A stretch of 64,000 bases of DNA from Nocardioides mangrovicus (lineage in GTDB: Bacteria; Actinomycetota; Actinomycetes; Propionibacteriales; Nocardioidaceae): contig NZ_RDBE01000010.1 in the NCBI RefSeq assembly GCF_003674065.1, positions 121,649 through 185,648 of the forward strand. Reading direction: 5' to 3'. Below the pieces are notes generated by a model. It saw only the letters and a program-made list of their open reading frames with translations, did not search any database and was not told the origin of the DNA. Positions 17,615-24,484 of this stretch are shown piece after piece. A program made the position numbers and the translations under genes. Numbering within the stretch: position 1 is the stretch's first letter; each line of letters starts with the position of its first letter.

Positions 17615-18816
17615 GACGGATCGAACCCCGCCAGCGGGCTCTCGGCGCAGGCGCTGACCGGAGGTTGGCGCTGCAGGGTGAGCATCACCGGCTCGTTGCG
17701 GGTGGGCGTGCGTCGGGAGTGGTCCTGGCTGGCCGCCGGCACCGTGCGCGCGCCGGCCAGCCCCGCCTCGCTGTTGCCCTTCACGCACTCGGGGTCGGGT
17801 CCGTCGAGCGGCAGCCCGGTGAAGAACTTGGCCGCCATGCAGCCACCGCGGCAGGCGTCGTAGGCCGAGCACTTCGTGCACGCGCCACCGGTCTGCGGCG
17901 ACCGGAGCTCGGTGAACAGCTCGGAGTGCTGCCAGACGTGCTGGAACCCGCCGTCGGCGAGCAGGTTGCCGGCCTTGAACCGGTCGTGGATGGCGAAGGG
18001 GCAGGCGTAGACGTCGCCGACGGGGTCGATCAGGCAGACGACGCGACCCGCACCGCACAGGTTGAGCCCGGGCAGCGCCTCGCCGTAGGCGGCGAGGTGG
18101 AAGAACGAGTCACCGGTGAGCACGTGGTCTCCGTTGGCCAGCAGCCAGTCGTAGAGCTCGCGCTGCTGCTCCGGCAGCGGGTGCAGCTCGTCCCAGACGT
18201 CGGCGCCGCGGCCGCTGGGGCGCAGCCGGGTGAGCCGCAGCGTGGCACCGTAGGCGTCGGCGATGGCCTTGAAATCGTCGAGCTGGGCGATGTTCTGCCG
18301 GGTGCAGACGACGCTGATCTTGGCGTCGCGGAAGCCGGCGTCGCGCAGGTTGGCCAGGGCGCGCAGCGCGGTGTCGTAGGAGCCGGGGCCGCGGACGTAG
18401 TCGTTGACCTCCGCGGTGGCGCCGTCGAGGGAGACCTGCACGTCGACGTAGTCCGTGCTGGCCAAGAACCGCGCCCGCTCGGGGGTGATGCGCACGCCGT
18501 TGGTCGAGAACTTCACGCCGACCTGGTGGTCGACGGCGTACTCGAGCAGGTGCCAGAAGTCGGGGCGGATGGTGGGCTCGCCACCGCCGATGTTGACGTA
18601 GAAGACCTGCATCCGCTGCAGCTCGTCGATGACGGCCTCGCACTGGGAGGTCGTGAGCTCGCGCGGATCGCGGCGGCCACTGCTGGACAGGCAGTGGGCA
18701 CAGGCGAGGTTGCAGGCGTAGGTCAGCTCCCACGTGAGGCAGATGGGGGCGTCGAGGCCGTACTCGAACTGCTCGACCAGCGAGCCGGTCTGCGGCCGCT
18801 CGGGTGCGATCGTCAT
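17611..18816 (-). CDS. mftC: Mycofactocin radical SAM maturase MftC
   Basis: This 401-aa radical SAM/SPASM enzyme catalyses oxidative decarboxylation and C-C crosslinking at the C-terminal Val-Tyr of MftA. The cluster motif C35-x3-C39-x2-C42 (CNLACAHC) and GGGEPT are visible. The C-terminal SPASM domain carries many cysteines (CGAGRVVC, YACPF, CTKCSAYDACRGGC, PECVKG) for auxiliary clusters. The ATG overlaps the mftB stop. Confidence 0.94.
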   Translation of the reverse strand: MTIAPERPQTGSLVEQFEYGLDAPICLTWELTYACNLACAHCLSSSGRRDPRELTTSQCEAVIDELQRMQVFYVNIGGGEPTIRPDFWHLLEYAVDHQVGVKFSTNGVRITPERARFLASTDYVDVQVSLDGATAEVNDYVRGPGSYDTALRALANLRDAGFRDAKISVVCTRQNIAQLDDFKAIADAYGATLRLTRLRPSGRGADVWDELHPLPEQQRELYDWLLANGDHVLTGDSFFHLAAYGEALPGLNLCGAGRVVCLIDPVGDVYACPFAIHDRFKAGNLLADGGFQHVWQHSELFTELRSPQTGGACTKCSAYDACRGGCMAAKFFTGLPLDGPDPECVKGNSEAGLAGARTVPAASQDHSRRTPTRNEPVMLTLQRQPPVSACAESPLAGFDPS

Positions 18817-19079
18817 GCGGCTTCTCGCTTCCTGATCATGTCGGTGGCCGCGAGGCCCGCCAAGGCGGCGGCGTAGGCGGTGTGCTGCTCGGTGGGGACG
18901 CCGCAGGCGAGGAGCGCCGAGCGGACGTCGGCGTGGGCGGCCAGCGACTCCACGACGGCCACCAGCTCCGGCCGCTTGAGGAAGGTCAGCTTGCGGTTGC
19001 CGAAGTGGTAGGCCAGCGCCCCGAACGGCTCGGGACGCAACGCGACCGACGGCGAGACCGCCCACGCCTCGTCGAGCAT
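18813..19079 (-). CDS. mftB: Mycofactocin precursor-binding chaperone MftB
   Basis: This 88-aa PqqD-like RiPP recognition protein binds MftA and presents it to MftC. The ATG at 19079 shares one base with the mftA stop (TGATG pattern), and the gene overlaps mftC. Size and position match the family. Confidence 0.88.
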   Translation of the reverse strand: MLDEAWAVSPSVALRPEPFGALAYHFGNRKLTFLKRPELVAVVESLAAHADVRSALLACGVPTEQHTAYAAALAGLAATDMIRKREAA

Positions 19080-19183
19080 CAGTACACGCCGCACATGCCG
19101 TCGATCGAGACCTCTTCGACGAGGTCCTCGACGACCAGGCTCTGCCCCTCGGTCTGCTCCTGGATCTCCTCGGGCTCGCTCAT
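19079..19183 (-). CDS. mftA: Mycofactocin precursor peptide MftA
   Basis: This 34-aa ribosomal precursor ends in the diagnostic IDGMCGVY, whose final Val-Tyr becomes mycofactocin. The rest is an acidic leader that MftB recognises. An excellent AGGAGG ribosome binding site precedes the ATG at 19183. It is shorter than typical gene-finder thresholds and is easily missed. Confidence 0.92.
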   Translation of the reverse strand: MSEPEEIQEQTEGQSLVVEDLVEEVSIDGMCGVY

Positions 19184-19203
19184 GAATCCTCCTGGGGTGA
19201 GTG

Positions 19204-19216
19204 GTGTGGAGCACAC
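19204..19216. promoter_or_regulatory. Candidate MftR operator between mftA and mftR
   Basis: GTGTG-GAG-CACAC is an inverted repeat in the 63-base divergent gap between mftA and mftR. A CATAAT -10 candidate for mftR (19235-19240) sits six bases before its GTG. Assignment to MftR is by position only. Confidence 0.4.
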
Positions 19217-19246
19217 AGTAGATGCACTCGGTGCCATAATGGAAGG

Positions 19247-19840
19247 GTGTCGAGCCAACGACGACAGCCGGGGCGTCCCGAGGCGACCAGCCACGGCGAG
19301 ATCGAGCAGGCGGCCTTCGCGCTCTTCGCCGAGCGTGGTTTCGACGGCACGACGCTGGACGACATCGCCGACGCCGTCGGCGTCGGCCGCCGCACGCTGT
19401 TTCGCTACTTCCGCTCCAAGAACGACATCCCGTGGGGGCAGTTCGACCTCACCCTCGACGCGTTCCGGCGGCTTCTCGCCTCGATGCCCGAGGACCTGCC
19501 GCTCCACGAGAGCGTCCACCGCGGCGTCATGGACTTCAACGACTTCCCCGACGACGCGATGCCGGCGCACCGCGAGCGGATGCGGCTGATCCTCACCAAC
19601 CCGGCGCTGCAGGCGCACTCGATGCTGCGCTACGCCGAGTGGCGCGACGTCATCGCCGAGCACGTCGCCTGGCGCACCCGCGGCTCGGTCACCGACCTGC
19701 TGCCCCGCACCGTCGGCCACGTCTCGCTGGCGCTCGCACTGACGGCGTACGACGTCTGGCTGGCCGACGAGCACGCCGTACTGCTCGAGGTGCTCGAGGA
19801 GTCCATGGGCACGTTGCGCAGCTACCTGGGACCCTCGTGA
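19247..19840 (+). CDS. mftR: Mycofactocin system TetR-type regulator MftR
   Basis: This 197-aa TetR-family repressor has the N-terminal HTH TLDDIADAVGVGRRTLFRYF (residues 31-50), typical of MftR, and a helical ligand domain. It is divergent from mftA, matching other mycofactocin loci where MftR responds to acyl-CoAs. The GTG start is preceded by CATAAT at six bases. Confidence 0.88.
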   Translation: MSSQRRQPGRPEATSHGEIEQAAFALFAERGFDGTTLDDIADAVGVGRRTLFRYFRSKNDIPWGQFDLTLDAFRRLLASMPEDLPLHESVHRGVMDFNDFPDDAMPAHRERMRLILTNPALQAHSMLRYAEWRDVIAEHVAWRTRGSVTDLLPRTVGHVSLALALTAYDVWLADEHAVLLEVLEESMGTLRSYLGPS

Positions 19841-19842
19841 CC

Positions 19843-20418
19843 ATGGAGCTCGCGTGGCCGCTGGAGGGCGCCGACGACCTGCGCGAGCAGCTGCTCGCGG
19901 CCTACGCCGGCCCCGAGCGCGGCTACCACGACCTCACCCACCTGGCCGAGGTACTGCAACGGCTGGCCGAGCTGGGCTGCACCGAGCCGACCGTGCTGCT
20001 CGCGGCCTGGTTCCACGACGCGGTCTACGGGGAGGGCGAGGACGAGGAGCGCTCCGCCCGGCTGGCCGAGGCGACGCTGAGCGGACTGCTGCCCGATGCC
20101 GAGGTGGTCGCCGTCGCCCACCTGGTGCGGATGACCGCCCACCACCGGCCCGACCCCGACGACCACGAGGCGCAGCTGCTCAGCGACGCCGACCTGGCCA
20201 TCCTGGCCGCCCCGGCCGAGCGCTACGCCGCCTACGTGGCCGGCGTCCGCGCCGAGTACGCGGCCTACGACGACGCCACCTTCCGCTCCGGTCGCGCGAC
20301 GGTGCTGCGCGACCTGCTGGCCAAGCCCTCGCTCTTCCACACCGTCTACGCCCAGCAGCACTGGGAGGCCCCCGCCCGCGCCAACGTCGAGGCCGAGCTG
20401 TCGACGCTGGAGGCCTAG
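19843..20418 (+). CDS. HD-domain metal-dependent phosphohydrolase-like protein
   Basis: This 191-aa protein resembles predicted HD-superfamily hydrolases, with YHDLTHLAEVL near residue 25, AWFHDAVY near 58 (the HD pair) and DADLAI near 121. The substrate is unknown. It follows mftR with overlapping or abutting starts (GTG 19837 overlaps the mftR stop, ATG 19843 follows). I chose ATG. The stop TAG opens a 60-nt palindrome. Confidence 0.8.
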   Translation: MELAWPLEGADDLREQLLAAYAGPERGYHDLTHLAEVLQRLAELGCTEPTVLLAAWFHDAVYGEGEDEERSARLAEATLSGLLPDAEVVAVAHLVRMTAHHRPDPDDHEAQLLSDADLAILAAPAERYAAYVAGVRAEYAAYDDATFRSGRATVLRDLLAKPSLFHTVYAQQHWEAPARANVEAELSTLEA

Positions 20419-20475
20419 TCCAGACCGAGTAGCACCAGTCTCGACGCGCGCATCGGTGCTACTCGGTCTGGACTA
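20416..20475. repeat. TAGTCC/GGACTA palindromic element, copy 2 (terminator)
   Basis: Perfect 21-base arms (20416-20436 and 20455-20475) flank an 18-base loop. The left TAG is the stop codon of the HD protein gene. It lies between convergent genes, so bidirectional termination or 3'-end protection is likely. No T-run follows. It has the same ends and length as the copy at 14903. Confidence 0.75.
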
Positions 20476-20486
20476 TCCGACCTGGG

Positions 20487-20750
20487 CTAGGCGGGTGGGG
20501 GCTTGCGGACCCGGAGCCCGGCGGTGATCAGTCGGGCCACCAGCTCGCGGCTGCGGACCGGCACCGCGCCGGCCTCGACCATCGCGTCGTACCACTCCGA
20601 AGGCACGTCGTAATGGTCGCGGTCGAACCCTCGCTCGGGCACCCCGGCCTCGGCGGCGAAGGCGTGCAGCTCGTCGTAGGACACGTCGGAGGCCAGGTGC
20701 GACCAGAGCCGACCGCGGCCGGGGGCGTTGGGCGGGTCGATGAGGATCAC
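20487..20750 (-). CDS. DUF4031 domain-containing protein
   Basis: This 87-aa protein opens with ILIDPPNAPGRGRLWSHLASD, the DUF4031 hallmark, and keeps ERGFDRDHYDVP. The function is unknown. The GTG start is at 20750. It is isolated, with palindromic repeats on both sides. Confidence 0.83.
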   Translation of the reverse strand: MILIDPPNAPGRGRLWSHLASDVSYDELHAFAAEAGVPERGFDRDHYDVPSEWYDAMVEAGAVPVRSRELVARLITAGLRVRKPPPA

Positions 20751-20767
20751 GCCTGCCCCTCCCGTCG

Positions 20768-20797
20768 CCGGTTCCCCACGGTACCCAGGTGAACCGG
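20768..20797. repeat. GGTTCmCC palindrome, divergent copy
   Basis: CCGGTTCCCC ... AGGTGAACCGG forms an imperfect hairpin related to the 38-base repeats at 20826 and 48914. It lies just upstream of the DUF4031 gene. Confidence 0.5.
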
Positions 20798-20825
20798 CAC
20801 TCCCCCACCGGAGCTCCTGTGGGTC

Positions 20826-20863
20826 GGTGAGGGTTCACCACGGTGCCGTGGGGAACCGTCACC
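20826..20863. repeat. 38-bp dispersed palindrome, copy A
   Basis: The reverse complement of this 38-base segment matches 48914-48951 at 37 of 38 positions. Each copy is itself a near-perfect hairpin (GGTGASGGTTC...GAACCGTCACC). This is a repetitive extragenic palindrome 28 kb from its twin. Confidence 0.8.
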
Positions 20864-20871
20864 GGCAGCGC

Positions 20872-21576
20872 TCACTCCACCGGCACCCCGAGCGCCCGGT
20901 CGAGAGCGTCGTCGAGGAGCAGCCGCCAGGACCGGACCCGGTCGACGTCGACGTAGCCGCGGGTCCAGGAGTCGCCGGCGCGGGCACGGGAGCCCACGCC
21001 GAACTGCCTGACCCCCGCGCGCACCAGCCAGGGCACCAACGCGGGCTCCAGGCCGCCGCAGGCCAGCAGCAGCCGGGCCACCCCGGGGTCGACGCCGGCA
21101 CGGGCGACCAGGTCGTCACCGCCGACGCCGAGGCCCTGCGGGGAGCCGCCCGAGGCGACCCCGTCCAGGCGCGGCAGCGAGGCGGCCGCGTGCCAGGCGT
21201 GGTCGGTGCGCAGGGCGTCGTCGAAGCAGCGGTCGAAGGCCCACGGCAGGTGGGGCAGCAGCGCGAGCAGCGAGCCGGTGCGGTGCACGTCGATCTCGAG
21301 GTCCCGGTCGAGCCACCCCAGCGAGTAGCCGGCCGCCCCCAGGGTCGCGGCGGTCGTCCCCAGCCGAGCCAGCGTCGTGACGTCCTCACCGCGCAGCAGC
21401 ACCCGCACCGGCAGGTCGGTCTCGCGCACGGCGGCAGAAACCTCGGCCGGGGTGGTCGCCACCAGCAGGACCCGGTCGGCGCCGCCGAGCGTCGCGGCCG
21501 CCACGTCGCGGGCGTGGAGGCACACCACCTCCAGGCACGCGCGCGCCGATGTCCCGCCGGTTGTCACACTGGACAT
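20872..21576 (-). CDS. cutC: Copper homeostasis protein CutC-like
   Basis: This 234-aa protein is predicted to be a TIM barrel of the CutC family. The N-terminus ACLEVVCLHARDVAAATLGG and GADRVLLVA match the CutC signature, and LGVGGDD and GVGSRARAG appear later. Its role in copper handling is debated. ATG 21576 lies one base from the divergent GTG 21578, so at least one of the two starts may be further in. Confidence 0.75.
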   Translation of the reverse strand: MSSVTTGGTSARACLEVVCLHARDVAAATLGGADRVLLVATTPAEVSAAVRETDLPVRVLLRGEDVTTLARLGTTAATLGAAGYSLGWLDRDLEIDVHRTGSLLALLPHLPWAFDRCFDDALRTDHAWHAAASLPRLDGVASGGSPQGLGVGGDDLVARAGVDPGVARLLLACGGLEPALVPWLVRAGVRQFGVGSRARAGDSWTRGYVDVDRVRSWRLLLDDALDRALGVPVE

Positions 21577-21577
21577 C

Positions 21578-21922
21578 GTGACATCCACGGATCCCCTGGT
21601 CGTCGCACGCGCGCTCGTGTTGCACGACCTGACCTCGACCGACGTCGCGACCCCCGCCAACGTCTCGCTGCTGGAGGAGGCCGTCGCGCAGCGACGCTGG
21701 TGGCTCGAGCAGTGGGCCGACGGTGCGCCGTACGTGGCCGGACTGGTCGCCCAGGACGTCCAGGACGGGCTGCTGGGCACGTCCGGGCGCTGGCCCCTGT
21801 GCCGCAGCTGCGACGTGGACGACCTGCACCCGCTCTACGTCGACCCCGACCTCGGCGGCCCCGACCCGCAGTGGGTCTGCGAGCAGACCGGCACCGTCGT
21901 CGCGCCGCTCGGCAACCTCTAG
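21578..21922 (+). CDS. Hypothetical protein, 114 aa, with a paired-Cys segment
   Basis: I do not recognise this gene. It has helical N-terminal two-thirds, then PLCRSCDVDD and WVCEQTG, which could form a three-cysteine zinc knuckle. It is not obviously secreted. It is head-to-head with cutC with essentially no gap. TGTCAC...GTGACA flanks the start codons and could be shared regulatory DNA. Confidence 0.6.
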   Translation: MTSTDPLVVARALVLHDLTSTDVATPANVSLLEEAVAQRRWWLEQWADGAPYVAGLVAQDVQDGLLGTSGRWPLCRSCDVDDLHPLYVDPDLGGPDPQWVCEQTGTVVAPLGNL

Positions 21923-22639
21923 CTAGCGCTCGAACTCGGCGCGCAGCACGGGCACCCACAGCGTGAACTGGTTGGCGCGGTAGACCGACCGGGATACCTC
22001 GCAGACCTGCTCGCGGCAGTACGCCCGCCGCGAGATCCGCAGCACCGGGTCGCCCGGGCCGACCTCGAGGTGGGAGGCCTCGATCTCGCTGGCGGAGTCG
22101 GCGACGACGGAGTCCTCGCCCCAGGTCGGCATCAGGCTCTGCTCGCCGAACCACACATACAGGCTGTCGGGCTCCGGCTCGGCCAGCAGGTCGGGGAAGA
22201 GGTCGAGGGAGAGGTAGACGTCGGTGACGCAGGCGGGCACGCCGTCGGCGGTGCGTAGCCGCTGCCAGTGGACGATCGGGTGACCCTCCTCGACCTGCAG
22301 CGCCCGCGCGACGCCGGGGCCGGCGGTCTCGCGGCGGCGCAGCAGGGTGCGCGCGCCGGCAGCACGGCCGCGACGTTCCATCTCCTCGGTGAAGGACGAC
22401 AGCCGCGCCTGCATGTCGACGTGCGGCTTGGCCACGAACGTGCCGCGACCCGGGATCCGCTCCAGCAGGCCTTGGGAGACCAGGCTGTCCAGTGCGTGCC
22501 GCACCGTCATCCGCGCGACGCCGAACTTCTGCACCAGCTCGCGCTCGGACGGCGCGGGCGACCCCGGCTCGGCCTGGTGCACCAGGGTGCGCACGTACTC
22601 GCGTACCTGCACGTGTTTGAGCTTGTCGGCCTTGACCAC
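21923..22639 (-). CDS. GntR family regulator with UTRA domain
   Basis: This 238-aa HutC-type regulator has a winged helix at residues about 10-75 (PSERELVQKFGVARMTVRHAL) and a UTRA ligand domain from about 95. The GTG at 22639 has a strong GGAGGAGGG ribosome binding site seven bases upstream. It is the next gene downstream of the coxS-L-M-G operon on the same strand after a 180-base gap, so it may regulate that operon. The ligand is unknown. Confidence 0.87.
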   Translation of the reverse strand: MVKADKLKHVQVREYVRTLVHQAEPGSPAPSERELVQKFGVARMTVRHALDSLVSQGLLERIPGRGTFVAKPHVDMQARLSSFTEEMERRGRAAGARTLLRRRETAGPGVARALQVEEGHPIVHWQRLRTADGVPACVTDVYLSLDLFPDLLAEPEPDSLYVWFGEQSLMPTWGEDSVVADSASEIEASHLEVGPGDPVLRISRRAYCREQVCEVSRSVYRANQFTLWVPVLRAEFER

Positions 22640-22819
22640 CGGTGTTCCCTCCTCCAAACCCCGCTGAACAATAAGCGGACGACAGGGGTCGTTGTCAGGC
22701 GATTCGGTGCAGTCTTCTCCTCCGCGTACCGAAAAGGGCGTTGTTGCCCGAATCGACCGCGTGGTCCGGCACATTCCGGACTCTGTGGTCCCGCAATGAG
22801 GGGCCTCGGCGCGGCGGCG

Positions 22820-23569
22820 TCAGCGCCGGCGGCGGATCACGGCCACCAGCACCGCCAGCACCGCCAGAGCGGCCAGCGCCTGCTTCCAGTACCCCTTGAC
22901 CAGCACCGGCAGGACGGTCGCGCCGAGGTCCAGCGCATCGTCGTTCGCCCGGTCCTGCGCCTGGTCCTGGGCCCGGGTCGGCACCGGCGTCGGCGGCTGC
23001 GTTGTGCCGGCCGCGGCGATCGGGGTGGGACCGGGGATCGCCGTAGTCGCAGTGGTCGCAGGAGTCGCCGTGGGCGCCGGGGCGGATGCAGGGGCCGGCG
23101 TCGGCTCGGCGGCCGGGGCGTCCGGCGCTCCCCCCACCTTCGTCTTCAGGCACTCCACGAACTGCGCCAGCAGCTTGTCCGAGACGTCCTGCATGACGCC
23201 GCGACCGAACTGCGCCGGCTTGCCGGTGATGGCCAGGTCGGTGACCACCTCGACGTCGGTGCTCGAGCCGTTGCCGGTCAGGGTGGCCGTGACGTTGGCG
23301 CCGGCCGTGCCGTTGCCGCGCTTGTCCTTGCCCTTGGCCTCGATCCTCATCGTGTGCGCCGACGCGTCCTTCTCCACGAACGTGCCGGAGCCGTTGTAGA
23401 CAAGGGCGATCGGACCCAGCTTCACCTTCACCGACCCCTGGAATGAGTCGTCCTCGACGCTGGTCACCTGGGCGCCGGGGAAGCACTCGGCCACCGACCC
23501 GATGTCATTGAAGGCCTGCCAGGTCTCCTCGACGTCGGCAGGGACGGTGAACCGGTGGGTGAGCTCCAT
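22820..23569 (-). CDS. coxG: CoxG-like SRPBCC protein with C-terminal membrane anchor
   Basis: This 249-aa protein has an SRPBCC/CoxG domain at residues 1 to about 150 (MELTHRFTVPADVEETWQAF), then a low-complexity Ala/Pro/Thr linker (155-215) and a single C-terminal transmembrane helix ending in RRRR (about 227-249). In Oligotropha, CoxG anchors CO dehydrogenase to the membrane, and the tail anchor here fits that role for the neighbouring enzyme. The start is five bases from the coxM stop. Confidence 0.86.
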   Translation of the reverse strand: MELTHRFTVPADVEETWQAFNDIGSVAECFPGAQVTSVEDDSFQGSVKVKLGPIALVYNGSGTFVEKDASAHTMRIEAKGKDKRGNGTAGANVTATLTGNGSSTDVEVVTDLAITGKPAQFGRGVMQDVSDKLLAQFVECLKTKVGGAPDAPAAEPTPAPASAPAPTATPATTATTAIPGPTPIAAAGTTQPPTPVPTRAQDQAQDRANDDALDLGATVLPVLVKGYWKQALAALAVLAVLVAVIRRRR

Positions 23570-23574
23570 GCGCC

Positions 23575-24432
23575 CTAGCCTGCCGCAGCGGCGAGCACGG
23601 CGCGACGTGACAGCACGGTGGCCAGGTGACGCCGGTAGTCGGCGTCGCCGTTGAGGTCCGAGGGCGGGTTGGTGCCCTCGGCCGCCGCCTCGCACGCCGC
23701 GCGGACGGCGTCCTCGGTGGCGGGCTGTCCGGTCAGCGACTGCTCCACGGCTCGTGCCCGCAGCGGGGTCGAGCCCATGTTGGTGAGTCCGACACGGGCC
23801 TCGGTGATCGTGCCGCCCTCGGCCTTGAGCGTCGCCGCGACGGCGACGATGGGCCACTGGTGTGCCACGCGCACGAACTTCTCGTAATGCGCGCCCCAGC
23901 CGGTGTGCTTGGGGATGCGTACCTCGGTGAGCAGCTCGTCCTCGCCGATGGCGGTCTCGAAGAGGTCGACGAAGAAGTCGTCGGCCCCGACCGTGCGCGT
24001 GCCGCCGCCCTGCTCGGCGATGACGAACTCGGCCCCCAGCGCGAGCGCCGGGGCACCCATGTCGCCGGCCGGGTCGGCGTGGGCCAAGGCGCCGCCGAAC
24101 GTGCCGCGGTGGCGGATCTGAGCGTCGGCCAGGTGGTGCACGGCCTTGGTCAGCAGGGCGGCGTGCTCGGCCACCAGCGGGTCGGTCAGCACCGTGGCGT
24201 GGGTGGTGGTGGCCCCGATGACGATCGCGTCGCCGTCCTCGCGGATGCCGCGCAGGCCCTCGATGCGGCCGATGTCGATCACGTGCTCGGGCGCGTTCAG
24301 CCGCATCCGCAGTACCGGCAGCAGCGACTGGCCGCCGGCGATGACCTTGGCCTCGTCGCCGTGCTCGGCGAGCAGCGCCAGCGCCTCCTCGAGGCTGGTC
24401 GGTGCGGCGTACTCGAACTGGGCCGGGATCAT
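23575..24432 (-). CDS. coxM: Molybdenum hydroxylase FAD subunit (CoxM-like)
   Basis: This 285-aa medium subunit carries FAD and passes electrons from the iron-sulfur subunit to an acceptor. Both FAD motifs of the PCMH fold are present: AGGQSLLPVLRMRL near residue 33 and GTFGGALAHADPAGD near 111. It is separated from coxL by a 52-base gap holding a hairpin. Confidence 0.92.
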   Translation of the reverse strand: MIPAQFEYAAPTSLEEALALLAEHGDEAKVIAGGQSLLPVLRMRLNAPEHVIDIGRIEGLRGIREDGDAIVIGATTTHATVLTDPLVAEHAALLTKAVHHLADAQIRHRGTFGGALAHADPAGDMGAPALALGAEFVIAEQGGGTRTVGADDFFVDLFETAIGEDELLTEVRIPKHTGWGAHYEKFVRVAHQWPIVAVAATLKAEGGTITEARVGLTNMGSTPLRARAVEQSLTGQPATEDAVRAACEAAAEGTNPPSDLNGDADYRRHLATVLSRRAVLAAAAG

Positions 24433-24439
24433 GCGGGGC

Positions 24440-24478
24440 CCCCGTTCGAACCGGAGCGAAGTGAGGATTCGAATGGGG
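24440..24478. repeat. Intercistronic hairpin between coxL and coxM
   Basis: CCCCGTTCGAA (24440-24450) and TTCGAATGGGG (24468-24478) pair with one mismatch around a 17-base loop. It could tune the relative expression of the large and medium subunits. Confidence 0.5.
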
Positions 24479-24484
24479 TGAAGC

